Part shown: positions 1 through 7,582 of the stretch, in pieces
How positions within the stretch are numbered: position 1 is the first letter of the stretch
Layout of the letters: each line of letters begins with the position of its first letter
From: an uncultured Methanobrevibacter sp.
GTDB taxonomy: Archaea > Methanobacteriota > Methanobacteria > Methanobacteriales > Methanobacteriaceae
Reading direction: 5' to 3'
NCBI RefSeq assembly: GCF_902771435.1
Contig: NZ_CACXXB010000016.1
Location: 1-50,190 of the forward strand
Length of the DNA: 50,190 bases
The notes under the pieces: generated by a model
What the model was told of the DNA's origin: nothing
The model's input: only the letters and a program-made list of their open reading frames with translations
The model's database searches: none
Position numbers and translations under genes: made by a program

Positions 1-45
1 AAGGTTAGTAATACTTTGTCTTGTAATTTCTGGTACTATATCCAT
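1..45 (-). CDS. rrp42: Exosome complex protein Rrp42, N-terminal 15 codons only
   Basis: Only the first 15 codons are inside the window (reads MDIVPEITRQSITNL). A GGGTGGAT ribosome binding site lies just upstream of the ATG and the gene starts 12 bases after the stop of rrp41. In archaea the gene after rrp41 in this superoperon is rrp42, the inactive RNase PH-fold partner that forms the hexameric exosome ring with Rrp41. The identification rests on position and a plausible start, since too little protein is visible for domain evidence. Confidence 0.7.
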   Translation of the reverse strand, partial: MDIVPEITRQSITNL

Positions 46-57
46 ATTATCCACCCA

Positions 58-750
58 CTATTCTGTAGAATATTTTTTCATTAAAGCTTCTTTTTGAAGT
101 TCGCTTACTTGACGACATCCTTCCATAGCTAAATCAATTGCTTTTGCAAATTCTTCTTCAGTTAAATTACCATCACTTTGTAATAATGTGATTTCACCGG
201 TTCTTGGCATCATAGCTATAGGAACATCAGCTTGACCTTCTTTATCTTCAACTTCAGATAAGTCAAGTACAATTTCATCATTTACTTTACCTGCTGCACA
301 GCCTACAACAATATCCTTCATAGGCACACCGGCATCAACTAATGCAACTGCTGCTGCTGTGATACCTGCACAACGGGTTCCTCCTTCAGCTTCAATTACT
401 TCTATATAAATATCAATCATTGAACGAGGATAATTTTCCAACATTAAAGCTGGTCTTAATGCATCAGCTGTAATTTTAGAAATTTCGGATGACCTTCTGT
501 CTGGTCCTGGTCTTTTTCTGTCATCTACTGAAAATGGTGCCATGTTGTATCTGCATCTAATAACACCAGAATTAGGTTCGAGCAACCTTCTTATATATGA
601 TTCCCTAGGACCATATACGGCTACTAAAATTTTATTTCCTCCAACTTCTAAATAAGCAGAACCATCTGCACGTTCAAGAACTCCTGCTTCAATTTTGATA
701 GGGCGCAATTCATTAAATTTCCTACCATCTTCTCTTATCATTTCAGACAT
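58..750 (-). CDS. rrp41: Exosome complex exonuclease Rrp41
   Basis: Catalytic RNase PH-family subunit of the archaeal exosome. It degrades RNA 3' to 5' with phosphate and can add heteropolymeric tails. At 230 residues it has the usual length. Visible marks are the RNA-binding arginine region around residues 66-86 (RCRYNMAPF, then [16 protein letters not shown]), the phosphate-binding GGTR at 123-126, and the conserved aspartate of QADVPIA at about residue 175. It lies between rrp4 and rrp42 on the same strand, 38 bases after rrp4, so the three exosome core genes are probably one transcription unit. Very secure call. Confidence 0.97.
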   Translation of the reverse strand: MSEMIREDGRKFNELRPIKIEAGVLERADGSAYLEVGGNKILVAVYGPRESYIRRLLEPNSGVIRCRYNMAPFSVDDRKRPGPDRRSSEISKITADALRPALMLENYPRSMIDIYIEVIEAEGGTRCAGITAAAVALVDAGVPMKDIVVGCAAGKVNDEIVLDLSEVEDKEGQADVPIAMMPRTGEITLLQSDGNLTEEEFAKAIDLAMEGCRQVSELQKEALMKKYSTE

Positions 751-788
751 TATATCTACCTCATTTTAATACGAAGAATTAATAATCA

Positions 789-1706
789 TTATTTATTATT
801 CAAAATAAAAGAATTATTTGAGTTACCGCCTAAAGATAAAGAATTATCTTTGTTTTTGGTTTTTTTCCTTAATTCTTCAATGACCTCAGCAATATTAGGC
901 TTATCTTCTTTTTCTTTTTCCTCTTTTTCTTCAGCTTCTCTTTCTTCTTGTTCTAATTCTTCTTTAAAATTTTGAAGCTTAGGTTTTTCTAAAACAAATT
1001 CTTCCTCTTCACTAGGAGTTTCCTCAGGTGGTAATTCACCATCAATAGCAAGGTATAATTTGTTTTTGATTTTATTTGTTAAACCAGAAGTATGAGCTTC
1101 AGCCTCAATTAAATGAATAATGTTTTTGGTAAGCTGTTCCATGTCTTCGTCTCCTTTTACCCAGACAAGACCATTTTGACCAACAACGATTTTACAGTTA
1201 GTTTTATCTTTAATCATGTTAATCATGGAACCTTTTTTACCGATTAACCTAGGAACTTTGGTTGGAGCGATATCTACAATGATTCCTCCTTTAAATTTGC
1301 CCATTCCTCTTCCTTTTAAACCGAGTTTTGCCTTTTTGATTTCATCAACATCGACAACTCTTAAAAATAGAACATCCCCAACATCATAAACCTTGTTGAG
1401 CTCTTTTTTCTCACGACCAAACACTTCAAAAGCAGGTAAAATTCCAGAATAAGGTGAATTAATATCAACATCCCACATTGAGAATCTGACATCATTAATC
1501 TTACCTATTACAACATCTCCTTTTTTAGGAACATATTTACTTTTAAGAGGAATAACCCTTATTTTTTTATTCCTTAAAGAAACAAGTCCTATTAAAGAAG
1601 AGCAGACTTTACCATTTTCTTTAAAGGTACCTCTTCCTGAATAGTATTCATCGTCAGACAAAATCTGACCAGGAATAACTAAATCTTTATTTTCCACGTA
1701 TATCAT
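789..1706 (-). CDS. rrp4: Exosome RNA-binding cap protein Rrp4
   Basis: Non-catalytic cap subunit that feeds RNA into the Rrp41/Rrp42 ring. An N-terminal domain is followed by an S1 domain (about residues 62-140, beginning [11 protein letters not shown]) and a KH domain (about 140-205) with the GKKGS motif in [11 protein letters not shown]. The C-terminus carries an acidic, Glu/Lys-rich tail from about 228 to 285 that makes the protein longer (305 residues) than most archaeal Rrp4. The tail looks disordered or coiled and its role is not evident. Start ATG follows a GGGATT motif. It sits between SBDS and rrp41, as in other archaea. Confidence 0.96.
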   Translation of the reverse strand: MIYVENKDLVIPGQILSDDEYYSGRGTFKENGKVCSSLIGLVSLRNKKIRVIPLKSKYVPKKGDVVIGKINDVRFSMWDVDINSPYSGILPAFEVFGREKKELNKVYDVGDVLFLRVVDVDEIKKAKLGLKGRGMGKFKGGIIVDIAPTKVPRLIGKKGSMINMIKDKTNCKIVVGQNGLVWVKGDEDMEQLTKNIIHLIEAEAHTSGLTNKIKNKLYLAIDGELPPEETPSEEEEFVLEKPKLQNFKEELEQEEREAEEKEEKEKEDKPNIAEVIEELRKKTKNKDNSLSLGGNSNNSFILNNK

Positions 1707-1732
1707 AATAATCCCATAAGCATAATTAATTA

Positions 1733-2452
1733 TTATTTAATAACTTTAGTTTCCGCTTCTCCACCTGAAATTTCAGCCATTTTTGCTGCGAAAGAATTTT
1801 GAAGACCTCCAGGCATTTCAATAATGCCGATCCAGGAACCATCTTGTTGCCATTCTTCATTAACAATCTCGCCAAAGCCATGAATGGTAGTGTAAGCTCT
1901 ACCTGCTGCAGCACCGGGAAGTCTGACAGCGACTTTTGCCTTTTCAATTTTAATAGGAATAAGCGGTTTAATGGCTTTTAAGGCTGTTTGAACTTGTTGG
2001 TCAACAGATATGAACGGATCAAATCTAACCTTTGCCTCATCACATGCATTTTCAATTCTTTGAACAGGGTGGGGAAGTCCGTTTTGAGGATTTACCGCCT
2101 CTTTTGCAATTTTATTGATGACCAGTTTTCTTTTATCATCTTGCATTTTTCTTTTTTGATCGGCAGTTAACTGAACAGTCCCCTTCTCAAGTATGATTCT
2201 TGAAACTTCAATAGGATCGGTAGTTTCAAAAATTTTATTCATGGCTTCATCAGAAGCCTTATCTCCTTTTTTGGAATCTTTGAAAATTTCTTCAACAGCT
2301 AAAAGATCTTCAATGGCAACATCTGGGCCATCCGGATTTCTAAAATCAGCTGCCAAATCAGGGTCAACCAATATTTCAAAATGTTCACCGCAGTATTCAT
2401 ATTTAGCAATAATAGCTTCATCAACATTGACCATTGAAACATCCCCTAACAA
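1733..2452 (-). CDS. Ribosome maturation protein SBDS (SDO1 homolog)
   Basis: Archaeal homolog of Shwachman-Bodian-Diamond syndrome protein, which helps release anti-association factor from the large ribosomal subunit. At 239 residues it has the family length. The N-terminal FYSH domain shows the conserved run [21 protein letters not shown] split by the usual PDLAADFR, and the middle domain contains [13 protein letters not shown], typical of SBDS. The gene is 9 bases after psmA and 26 bases before rrp4 in the same direction, matching the conserved proteasome-SBDS-exosome gene order. Function is assigned from family and context. Confidence 0.95.
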   Translation of the reverse strand: MLGDVSMVNVDEAIIAKYEYCGEHFEILVDPDLAADFRNPDGPDVAIEDLLAVEEIFKDSKKGDKASDEAMNKIFETTDPIEVSRIILEKGTVQLTADQKRKMQDDKRKLVINKIAKEAVNPQNGLPHPVQRIENACDEAKVRFDPFISVDQQVQTALKAIKPLIPIKIEKAKVAVRLPGAAAGRAYTTIHGFGEIVNEEWQQDGSWIGIIEMPGGLQNSFAAKMAEISGGEAETKVIK

Positions 2453-2461
2453 TATTAAAAA

Positions 2462-3250
2462 TTATTCTTCATCTTCTTGTGAATCTTCTTCAGACTCTTC
2501 TTCAGACTCTTCTTCTTCCTCTTCCTCTTCGACGAGTATCTCATCAATGTATTCTTGTACTTCATCTGGAGAGAGTTTTACATATTTTTCATCTTCGGTT
2601 TTGATAACTGCAATTTCAACATTTTTTGAAGTGGTATCATGATCAGTGGCTTCATTAATGGCAGTTAAAGCTAAGGTAATAGCTTCTTCCAAAGTCAAAT
2701 CATCACAATATTGTTCTTCAAATATTTCCATGGCAGTAGCCCTTCCTGAACCGATAGCGGTTGCCTTATATTCAATCAATGCACCACTTGGGTCAGTTTC
2801 GAAAAGTTTACATTTGCCGTCGTATACACCACCGATGATTAAAGCGGAACCGAATGGCCTTACTCCACCATTTTGAGTGTATAACTGTAACATGTCGCAT
2901 AACTTTTTAGATAAGCTAGTTACGCGAATAGGTTCGCTATAGGTAATTTTGTTTATTTGCGCTTCGACTCTAGCTCTTTCAACTAAAGCTCTTGCATCTG
3001 CTACAAGACCTGAAGTAGCTGCTCCAATGTGTTCATCAATCTTGAATATTTTTTCGATAGATGATGCTTCCACTAAACTTGAAGTAGTTCTTTTATCGAC
3101 AGCCAAAATAATTCCTTCAGAACTTTTAATACCTATAGAGGTAGTTCCTCTTTTAACAGCTTCTCTTGCATATTCTACTTGAAAAAGTCTTCCATCTGGG
3201 CTAAATACAGTAATAGCTCTATCATATCCAGCATTTTGTAAAGGTTGCAT
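2462..3250 (-). CDS. psmA: 20S proteasome alpha subunit
   Basis: Structural outer-ring subunit of the archaeal proteasome, which gates substrate entry and binds the PAN/VAT ATPases. The N-terminus carries the alpha-type signature [21 protein letters not shown] at residues 8-28, whose YDR and gate helix identify it as alpha rather than beta. There is no catalytic N-terminal threonine. At 262 residues it is longer than usual because of an acidic tail: from about residue 240 nearly every residue is Glu, Ser or Asp. The Ser-rich open frame on the opposite strand there is a shadow of this tail. A promoter lies directly upstream. Confidence 0.97.
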   Translation of the reverse strand: MQPLQNAGYDRAITVFSPDGRLFQVEYAREAVKRGTTSIGIKSSEGIILAVDKRTTSSLVEASSIEKIFKIDEHIGAATSGLVADARALVERARVEAQINKITYSEPIRVTSLSKKLCDMLQLYTQNGGVRPFGSALIIGGVYDGKCKLFETDPSGALIEYKATAIGSGRATAMEIFEEQYCDDLTLEEAITLALTAINEATDHDTTSKNVEIAVIKTEDEKYVKLSPDEVQEYIDEILVEEEEEEEESEEESEEDSQEDEE

Positions 3251-3257
3251 AATAAAT

Positions 3258-3295
3258 ACCTCACATATACAATATTTTTATAAATATTAAAAATT
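3258..3295 (-). promoter_or_regulatory. psmA promoter and ribosome binding site
   Basis: On the minus strand a TATA-like element (TATTTATAAAAATAT, around 3279-3290) precedes a GAGGT ribosome binding site about 7 bases before the psmA ATG. This suggests psmA has its own start of transcription in addition to any read-through from rnp3-rnp2, whose stop is 234 bases upstream. Positions are by eye. Confidence 0.5.
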
Positions 3296-3484
3296 TTAAT
3301 TCAACTACGTAAAAAAATATATTCAAAATCAAAACCAAATCTTCCATGAAAAGGTAAATTTTAATTTTAATCACTACATTGTAGTCTATTAAAATATTTT
3401 ATTATTCTTTTTTCCATAAATCCAATTGTTATTTATAATATAAATTATTTATAAATGTTTCTATTTTAAAGTTACAAAAAGTAA

Positions 3485-3841
3485 TTAAATATATTTTTGT
3501 GATGCCTTGATAGTGCCTGACAAACCGATTGTTGTGATTGCAATCCTGCAGTTATTATATTTGTTGGCCAGTGCCAGCGCAGATCTGACGTCATCCACAT
3601 ACCCTCTCTGACATCGAACAATTGACTTATATGAATAATAATCCTCTGATTTTTCCATTTCATAAAATTTCATGACCCATAAGTTAAAATTAGAGGTATT
3701 GCATTCTCCCTGGAAACGAACACATGCATCCCATACGATTGTAACCAGATCATCCTTAACGATTGGAGATTCAGATTTGATTTCAATGGTTAAATACCTA
3801 TTGTTTTTTCTTAAAGTTGGCGGCAAAACCTTAAGCTTCAT
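3485..3841 (-). CDS. rnp2: Ribonuclease P protein component 2 (Pop5)
   Basis: Protein subunit of archaeal RNase P, the tRNA 5' maturation enzyme. It pairs with Rpp30 (rnp3) to stimulate the RNA subunit. Starts KLKVLPPTLRKNNRYLTIEI, the standard Pop5 beginning, and ends with the family-type IAITTIGLSGTIKAS. Start choice: two in-frame ATGs (3844, 3841) follow an AGGAGGG site. The ATG at 3841 has the better spacing (7 bases after GGAGG) and gives 118 residues, while the frame's first ATG at 3862 lies upstream of that site. Overlaps the end of rnp3 by 11 bases, implying translational coupling with its partner. Confidence 0.93.
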   Translation of the reverse strand: MKLKVLPPTLRKNNRYLTIEIKSESPIVKDDLVTIVWDACVRFQGECNTSNFNLWVMKFYEMEKSEDYYSYKSIVRCQRGYVDDVRSALALANKYNNCRIAITTIGLSGTIKASQKYI

Positions 3842-4541
3842 CATCAACCCTCCTAACACCATGGAAAATCATTTTGTCCCTATCCTCATTAAATTCCAGA
3901 ATATTTTGAGCGGTTAAAAATGATTTGTCAATTTCAGAATCATTCAGACCTGTCTGTTTGAAAAACGCCATAAAGTCATGGGTTGTTCTGATGTCAAAAA
4001 CAGACTCTGCACGACTGGATAAAATTAACGGAAAATCATATTTCCTATATAAGGTATAGATATCCTTAAAATTAGAGATAACCTTTGACCTGTGGGACAG
4101 ATAACTTCTTAAAACATCTTTAAAACACAGCTCAATAGCAACATTGTTTTTAACAGCTTCTTTAGCTAAAACATGATTGATTCCGCCGTCGTATCTTCTC
4201 AGATAAGGCCTTGATAAAACATCGATTTGAATAGTTTCGACGGTAGCCCTGTTGATTTTCAAATTTCCTCCAATAACTGAAATGCATGAAGATTTATTTC
4301 TGAACTTACGAGCGGTCTTTTTTACTTCATTAACATTATTTGAGTAAATCTCTAATGTATAATCAAAATTAATAATGCCTTCCAACTTATCAGACAACTC
4401 ATTTTTAATATCTAAAGCATCTTTAAAATCATTTTGATTATATGAAAAATTAATGTGGTCCCACCCATATTTGGAAGCTTCCATAGCCAAATTTAAATTA
4501 TTTTCCAGGCTACTTCCCTTAATATTCAAATCAAAAAACAT
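3831..4541 (-). CDS. rnp3: Ribonuclease P protein component 3 (Rpp30)
   Basis: Archaeal Rpp30, a TIM-barrel (PHP-like) subunit that forms a tetramer with Pop5 and activates RNase P catalysis. Recognisable are the N-terminal FFDLNIKGSS, the IGGNLKINRATVETIQIDVLSRPY segment in the middle split around residues 90-115, and the C-terminal SRAESVFDIRTTHDFMAFF region. At 236 residues it has the family length. It is the first gene of the RNA-processing superoperon here and overlaps rnp2. The terminator at 4595-4616 and the gene upstream of it also run on the minus strand, so this gene most likely begins a new transcript at about 4560. Confidence 0.93.
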   Translation of the reverse strand: MFFDLNIKGSSLENNLNLAMEASKYGWDHINFSYNQNDFKDALDIKNELSDKLEGIINFDYTLEIYSNNVNEVKKTARKFRNKSSCISVIGGNLKINRATVETIQIDVLSRPYLRRYDGGINHVLAKEAVKNNVAIELCFKDVLRSYLSHRSKVISNFKDIYTLYRKYDFPLILSSRAESVFDIRTTHDFMAFFKQTGLNDSEIDKSFLTAQNILEFNEDRDKMIFHGVRRVDDEA

Positions 4542-4594
4542 AGTTGTAAATTTATTGTTTATTTATATTAATAATTTATTAAAAATTAAAAAAA

Positions 4595-4616
4595 AAGTGA
4601 TTTGAAAAAATCACTT
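4595..4616 (-). terminator. Hairpin terminator after the anchored zinc-ribbon gene
   Basis: Nine-base stem AAGTGATTT / AAATCACTT with a GAAA loop, followed on the minus strand by a run of eight T. It overlaps the stop codon of the gene at 4615-5238. Confidence 0.75.
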
Positions 4617-5238
4617 ATTGATAACGATAGAATTCAACTTCCCAACTTACGGTTTCATAATAATCAATTGTATAGGTTCCAGATGATGATGAAGTAAATG
4701 AGAATGAGTCAGATCTTGTTTCTACATCACTGTATGAACCCCAATCTACACCTCCAGATCCTCCAGGACCTGAAACATATAAATGGTTAGTAGCATAATT
4801 CTTTATAGGATATGCTGAAAGTTTTACCATTATCTGACCTGCAGGAACCTTAACTGTCTGTGAACCTGAACCCGAACCTGAGTAACTGCCTATAGACTCC
4901 CAGGATTTGGATTCACTGCTTGATGTTGACTCTGATTGAGACTCCGTAGTAGTGGATTGAGAGTCGGAAGCGCTATCTGAAGACCCTTGAGAAGATGAAG
5001 TTGACTGGGCGGAAGTATCCTGTGCAGAACCACTATCAGTATTCATGGTACCTGCAAAATACCCTACACAACCAACAAGAACCACAATAACAATAGCTAA
5101 TGCAATAATAATATATTTGGTATTATCATTACTTTTTGTATCATTACCGGGTATTTCAGGAGTATTTAAAACAGCTCCACACTTTGTGCAGAATTTTGCT
5201 GTATCCTTATTTTCAAAACCACAATTTTCACATTTCAT
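4615..5238 (-). CDS. Membrane-anchored zinc-ribbon protein with Ser-rich linker
   Basis: Not assignable to a named function. The N-terminus is a zinc ribbon (C3, C6, C17, C20; CENCGFENKDTAKFCTKCG), then a single strongly hydrophobic segment at about residues 42-64, then a Ser/Thr/Gln-rich low-complexity linker (about 70-118), and finally a small beta-rich domain (about 119-207) with alternating Tyr, Ser and Val. The layout suggests an inside zinc ribbon and a short stalk holding an outside beta domain. Single-TM zinc-ribbon proteins of this kind are common in methanogens. It stands alone between rnp3 and the divergent winged-helix gene. Confidence 0.75.
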   Translation of the reverse strand: MKCENCGFENKDTAKFCTKCGAVLNTPEIPGNDTKSNDNTKYIIIALAIVIVVLVGCVGYFAGTMNTDSGSAQDTSAQSTSSSQGSSDSASDSQSTTTESQSESTSSSESKSWESIGSYSGSGSGSQTVKVPAGQIMVKLSAYPIKNYATNHLYVSGPGGSGGVDWGSYSDVETRSDSFSFTSSSSGTYTIDYYETVSWEVEFYRYQ

Positions 5239-5397
5239 TTAAACCACATATTAGTTATATAATATATTTTACCACAAATTATTTAAAGATTCACAAGTTC
5301 CATTAAATAAGTAAAACAACATTAAAGCAGTGATTAAAGTAATTACATTAATATTATAAGATGGTATAAAATATTTTATAGTATAAACAATAAATAA

Positions 5398-5700
5398 ATG
5401 ATTATGTCCAAAGAAAATGATGAGCTTTTGAAATTAACTTCATATGTTCAAATTTCCAAATACAGAGAAAAAACTTTAAAATCAATTGGAAATGAAGTTA
5501 AGATACCAACTCATATTGCAAAAGACAGTGGAATTAGAACTAATCATATTTCAAAAGTTCTAAGTGAATTAAAAAGCAAAGATATTGTTGAATGTATTAA
5601 TGAGGAAGCTCGTAAAGGAAGATTATATAGGTTAACCGACACTGGAAAAGGTGTTTTAGAAACTATAGAATCCAAAGAAAAGAAACAGAAAAAAGATTAA
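5398..5700 (+). CDS. Small winged-helix transcriptional regulator
   Basis: 100-residue DNA-binding protein. Residues about 30-65 form a helix-turn-helix (PTHIAKDSGIRTNHISKVLSEL) followed by a wing (GRLYRLTDTGKGVL), the usual MarR/ArsR-like winged-helix ending, and a lysine-rich tail (KEKKQKKD). ATG at 5398 and a second ATG at 5404 are both possible. No clear ribosome binding site is present, so the mRNA may be leaderless. Its stop overlaps the stop of the convergent HExxH gene by three to four bases. Target genes are unknown; neighbouring zinc-ribbon genes are candidates by position only. Confidence 0.75.
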   Translation: MIMSKENDELLKLTSYVQISKYREKTLKSIGNEVKIPTHIAKDSGIRTNHISKVLSELKSKDIVECINEEARKGRLYRLTDTGKGVLETIESKEKKQKKD

Positions 5701-6674
5701 TTTGATTCTATTCCTTTTTTTATCTCTTCTAATTCTTTTATTATATTCTTTTCCGATGCTTCTCTAAAAATATCATGTAAAATTTTTATTAAAGTCATAT
5801 TTTTCAAAGTTTCCGGCAAGCAGTCTTCTGTTTCAGTCAGTATTGATTTATATGTTGGTTCAATGGCATCCTTCATATACTGTATTTTTATCTCTTCTCT
5901 CAATCCTTCATCAATATATTTTTCAAGATAAACAATTATTTCATTTGCAAATGTATTTCCAAAAACGACCATGCCATCCAACGCTTCCTTGCTGATTTCC
6001 AACTGTTCAACCAACAGATTGAATGAACCGTAATTCTGATAGCCGTATGGAATAAATCTTCCTTCAACCGTATGGGCGCAGTATTCATTCATGATTCTGA
6101 ATTCGGGAAGAGTTAAAAAATACCAGACAAAACTTTGCAGTGTAGTGGATGTTTTTACCTTAAATATGTCACACAATACATTTTCAATAATCTCAAACAA
6201 AAAATAATGACCTAATTCGTGAATTATTGTGGAAATCTGAAGAGAATCGCTTAAACGGTCATCATAATGAATAGCATTTCCAAAAAATATGAACCCTCGC
6301 TCATAACCCCGTGATTTAGTTTTGCATTCAGTAAATATTGATGCGAAATTCAAAATTTTATTTTTAATTGTATCTCCGTAAATTTCATAAAAATCGGCCC
6401 GTGCAAATATGTTTGATAGCATCCGGTTATATTTTTCGTCACTTATTTTTGCATTTGCCAATAAATCATCATTGAACTCGCTGAATAATGTATCAAAATC
6501 ATCAATAGTAATGGGATTGATTTGCTTTCCGCATTTTGCACAGTGTGTATCATAATCCAGGTTCACTTCTCCACAGTAAGGACAGAAATGCTCAGTTATT
6601 AACCTATTGCCACAATGAGTGCAATAATTATTTTCCTTGAAGTTTAGTGTTCCGCAAACATCACAATTTATCAA
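5697..6674 (-). CDS. Zinc-ribbon protein with HExxH metallopeptidase-like domain
   Basis: 325 residues, function unknown. Two N-terminal zinc ribbons (C4, C7, C18, C21 and C31, C34, C45, C48) are followed by an alpha-helical domain carrying a zinc-protease HELGH motif at about residues 152-156. Downstream NEYCAHTVEGRF (about 196-207) supplies Glu or His candidates for a third zinc ligand. This pattern fits an intracellular zincin, but neither activity nor substrate can be read from sequence. The start is TTG with a GTGAT ribosome binding motif, 8 bases after the stop of the seven-ribbon gene, so the two are almost certainly co-transcribed. Confidence 0.75.
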   Translation of the reverse strand: MINCDVCGTLNFKENNYCTHCGNRLITEHFCPYCGEVNLDYDTHCAKCGKQINPITIDDFDTLFSEFNDDLLANAKISDEKYNRMLSNIFARADFYEIYGDTIKNKILNFASIFTECKTKSRGYERGFIFFGNAIHYDDRLSDSLQISTIIHELGHYFLFEIIENVLCDIFKVKTSTTLQSFVWYFLTLPEFRIMNEYCAHTVEGRFIPYGYQNYGSFNLLVEQLEISKEALDGMVVFGNTFANEIIVYLEKYIDEGLREEIKIQYMKDAIEPTYKSILTETEDCLPETLKNMTLIKILHDIFREASEKNIIKELEEIKKGIESN

Positions 6675-6682
6675 AATATCAC

Positions 6683-7570
6683 TTACCTGAACATGCCTTT
6701 AATAGATTTCACTGTAGACTTAATGGAATTTTTACGAATAAAAGCCGATTTTATATTTTTACCGCAATTATGACAATAATCACTGTCCCAATCTAAAATT
6801 TCCCCACAGGAACAAATTATCCTAGTTTTTAAAGTTTTTTGAGGATTTAAAGGTCTTTCGCAATTTCTGCAAAATTTGGTGCCTTTCGGATTTTTCTCAC
6901 CGCAGACACAAAGAACAACCGAATTTTCATAATTAAGATTTGCTCCGCATTCAATGCAAAAATCGGAAGTGCTTTCATTAATTGTAGAGCAGGTACATAA
7001 AATAAAAATATCATTAGTTTTTCCATAATTAACCAATGGAAGACCGCAATTTCTGCAAAATAGAGAAAATTTATCGTTTTCTTCACCACAAAAGCAAAAA
7101 ATTGAATCTTTAAACTCAAGATTGAAATTGCTGTAATTTTCATTAATATAATGGGTATCCTCTTTTAATTGTTTTCCACACATTTCACAGAATACGTTTT
7201 CTCTGGAATTCATGGCGCCGCACTCGCACTGCACATTATCAATGGAAAAAACAGGTTTGGAATTCTTTTTAAAAATTCTTTCAAATTTGGTGACGGATCT
7301 CTTTTTCCCACACATATAACAATATTCATTATCTATACGATTCACATAACCGCATGAGCAGATTTCAAATTCAAGATCGTCACGATTGCTTTCTATATAC
7401 GGAGAAAAATCAATAGGGAAGTCAAAAAAGCCTATATTATGAATAGGAACTTCAAAAATATAATTTTGAGAAGACGGACTATAGCCTGTCTTATATCCGC
7501 AGACCTTACATTCGGATTCATTCGGAAGAAGCCTATGGCCGCAATTTCTACAATAATTCCCTACAATCAT
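6683..7570 (-). CDS. Seven-zinc-ribbon protein
   Basis: 295 residues made almost wholly of zinc ribbons. The first (C7, C10, C21, C24) is the usual CxxC-x10-CxxC. The next six start with CxC instead of CxxC: C71/C73/C84/C87, C115/C117/C128/C131, C159/C161/C172/C175, C192/C194/C205/C208, C221/C223/C234/C237 and C253/C255/C266/C269. The ribbon-to-ribbon distances are 44, 44, 33, 29 and 32 residues. A basic tail (about 272-295, many Lys/Arg) could contact nucleic acid or membrane. No membrane segment or enzyme motif is seen. It is 12 bases after the RecJ-like gene and 8 before the HExxH gene. Function unknown; a scaffold or adaptor is an inference. Confidence 0.8.
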   Translation of the reverse strand: MIVGNYCRNCGHRLLPNESECKVCGYKTGYSPSSQNYIFEVPIHNIGFFDFPIDFSPYIESNRDDLEFEICSCGYVNRIDNEYCYMCGKKRSVTKFERIFKKNSKPVFSIDNVQCECGAMNSRENVFCEMCGKQLKEDTHYINENYSNFNLEFKDSIFCFCGEENDKFSLFCRNCGLPLVNYGKTNDIFILCTCSTINESTSDFCIECGANLNYENSVVLCVCGEKNPKGTKFCRNCERPLNPQKTLKTRIICSCGEILDWDSDYCHNCGKNIKSAFIRKNSIKSTVKSIKGMFR

Positions 7571-7582
7571 TTTTACCGTGAG

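Noticed and set aside
2193..2642. Plus-strand frame of 149 codons, very Ser-rich
   Set aside because: It is antisense to the acidic C-terminus of psmA and the SBDS start; its serines come from GAA/GAG codons read backwards.
6847..7143. 98-codon minus-strand frame inside the seven-ribbon gene
   Set aside because: Out-of-frame shadow of the zinc-ribbon repeats, with no ribosome binding site and no own context.
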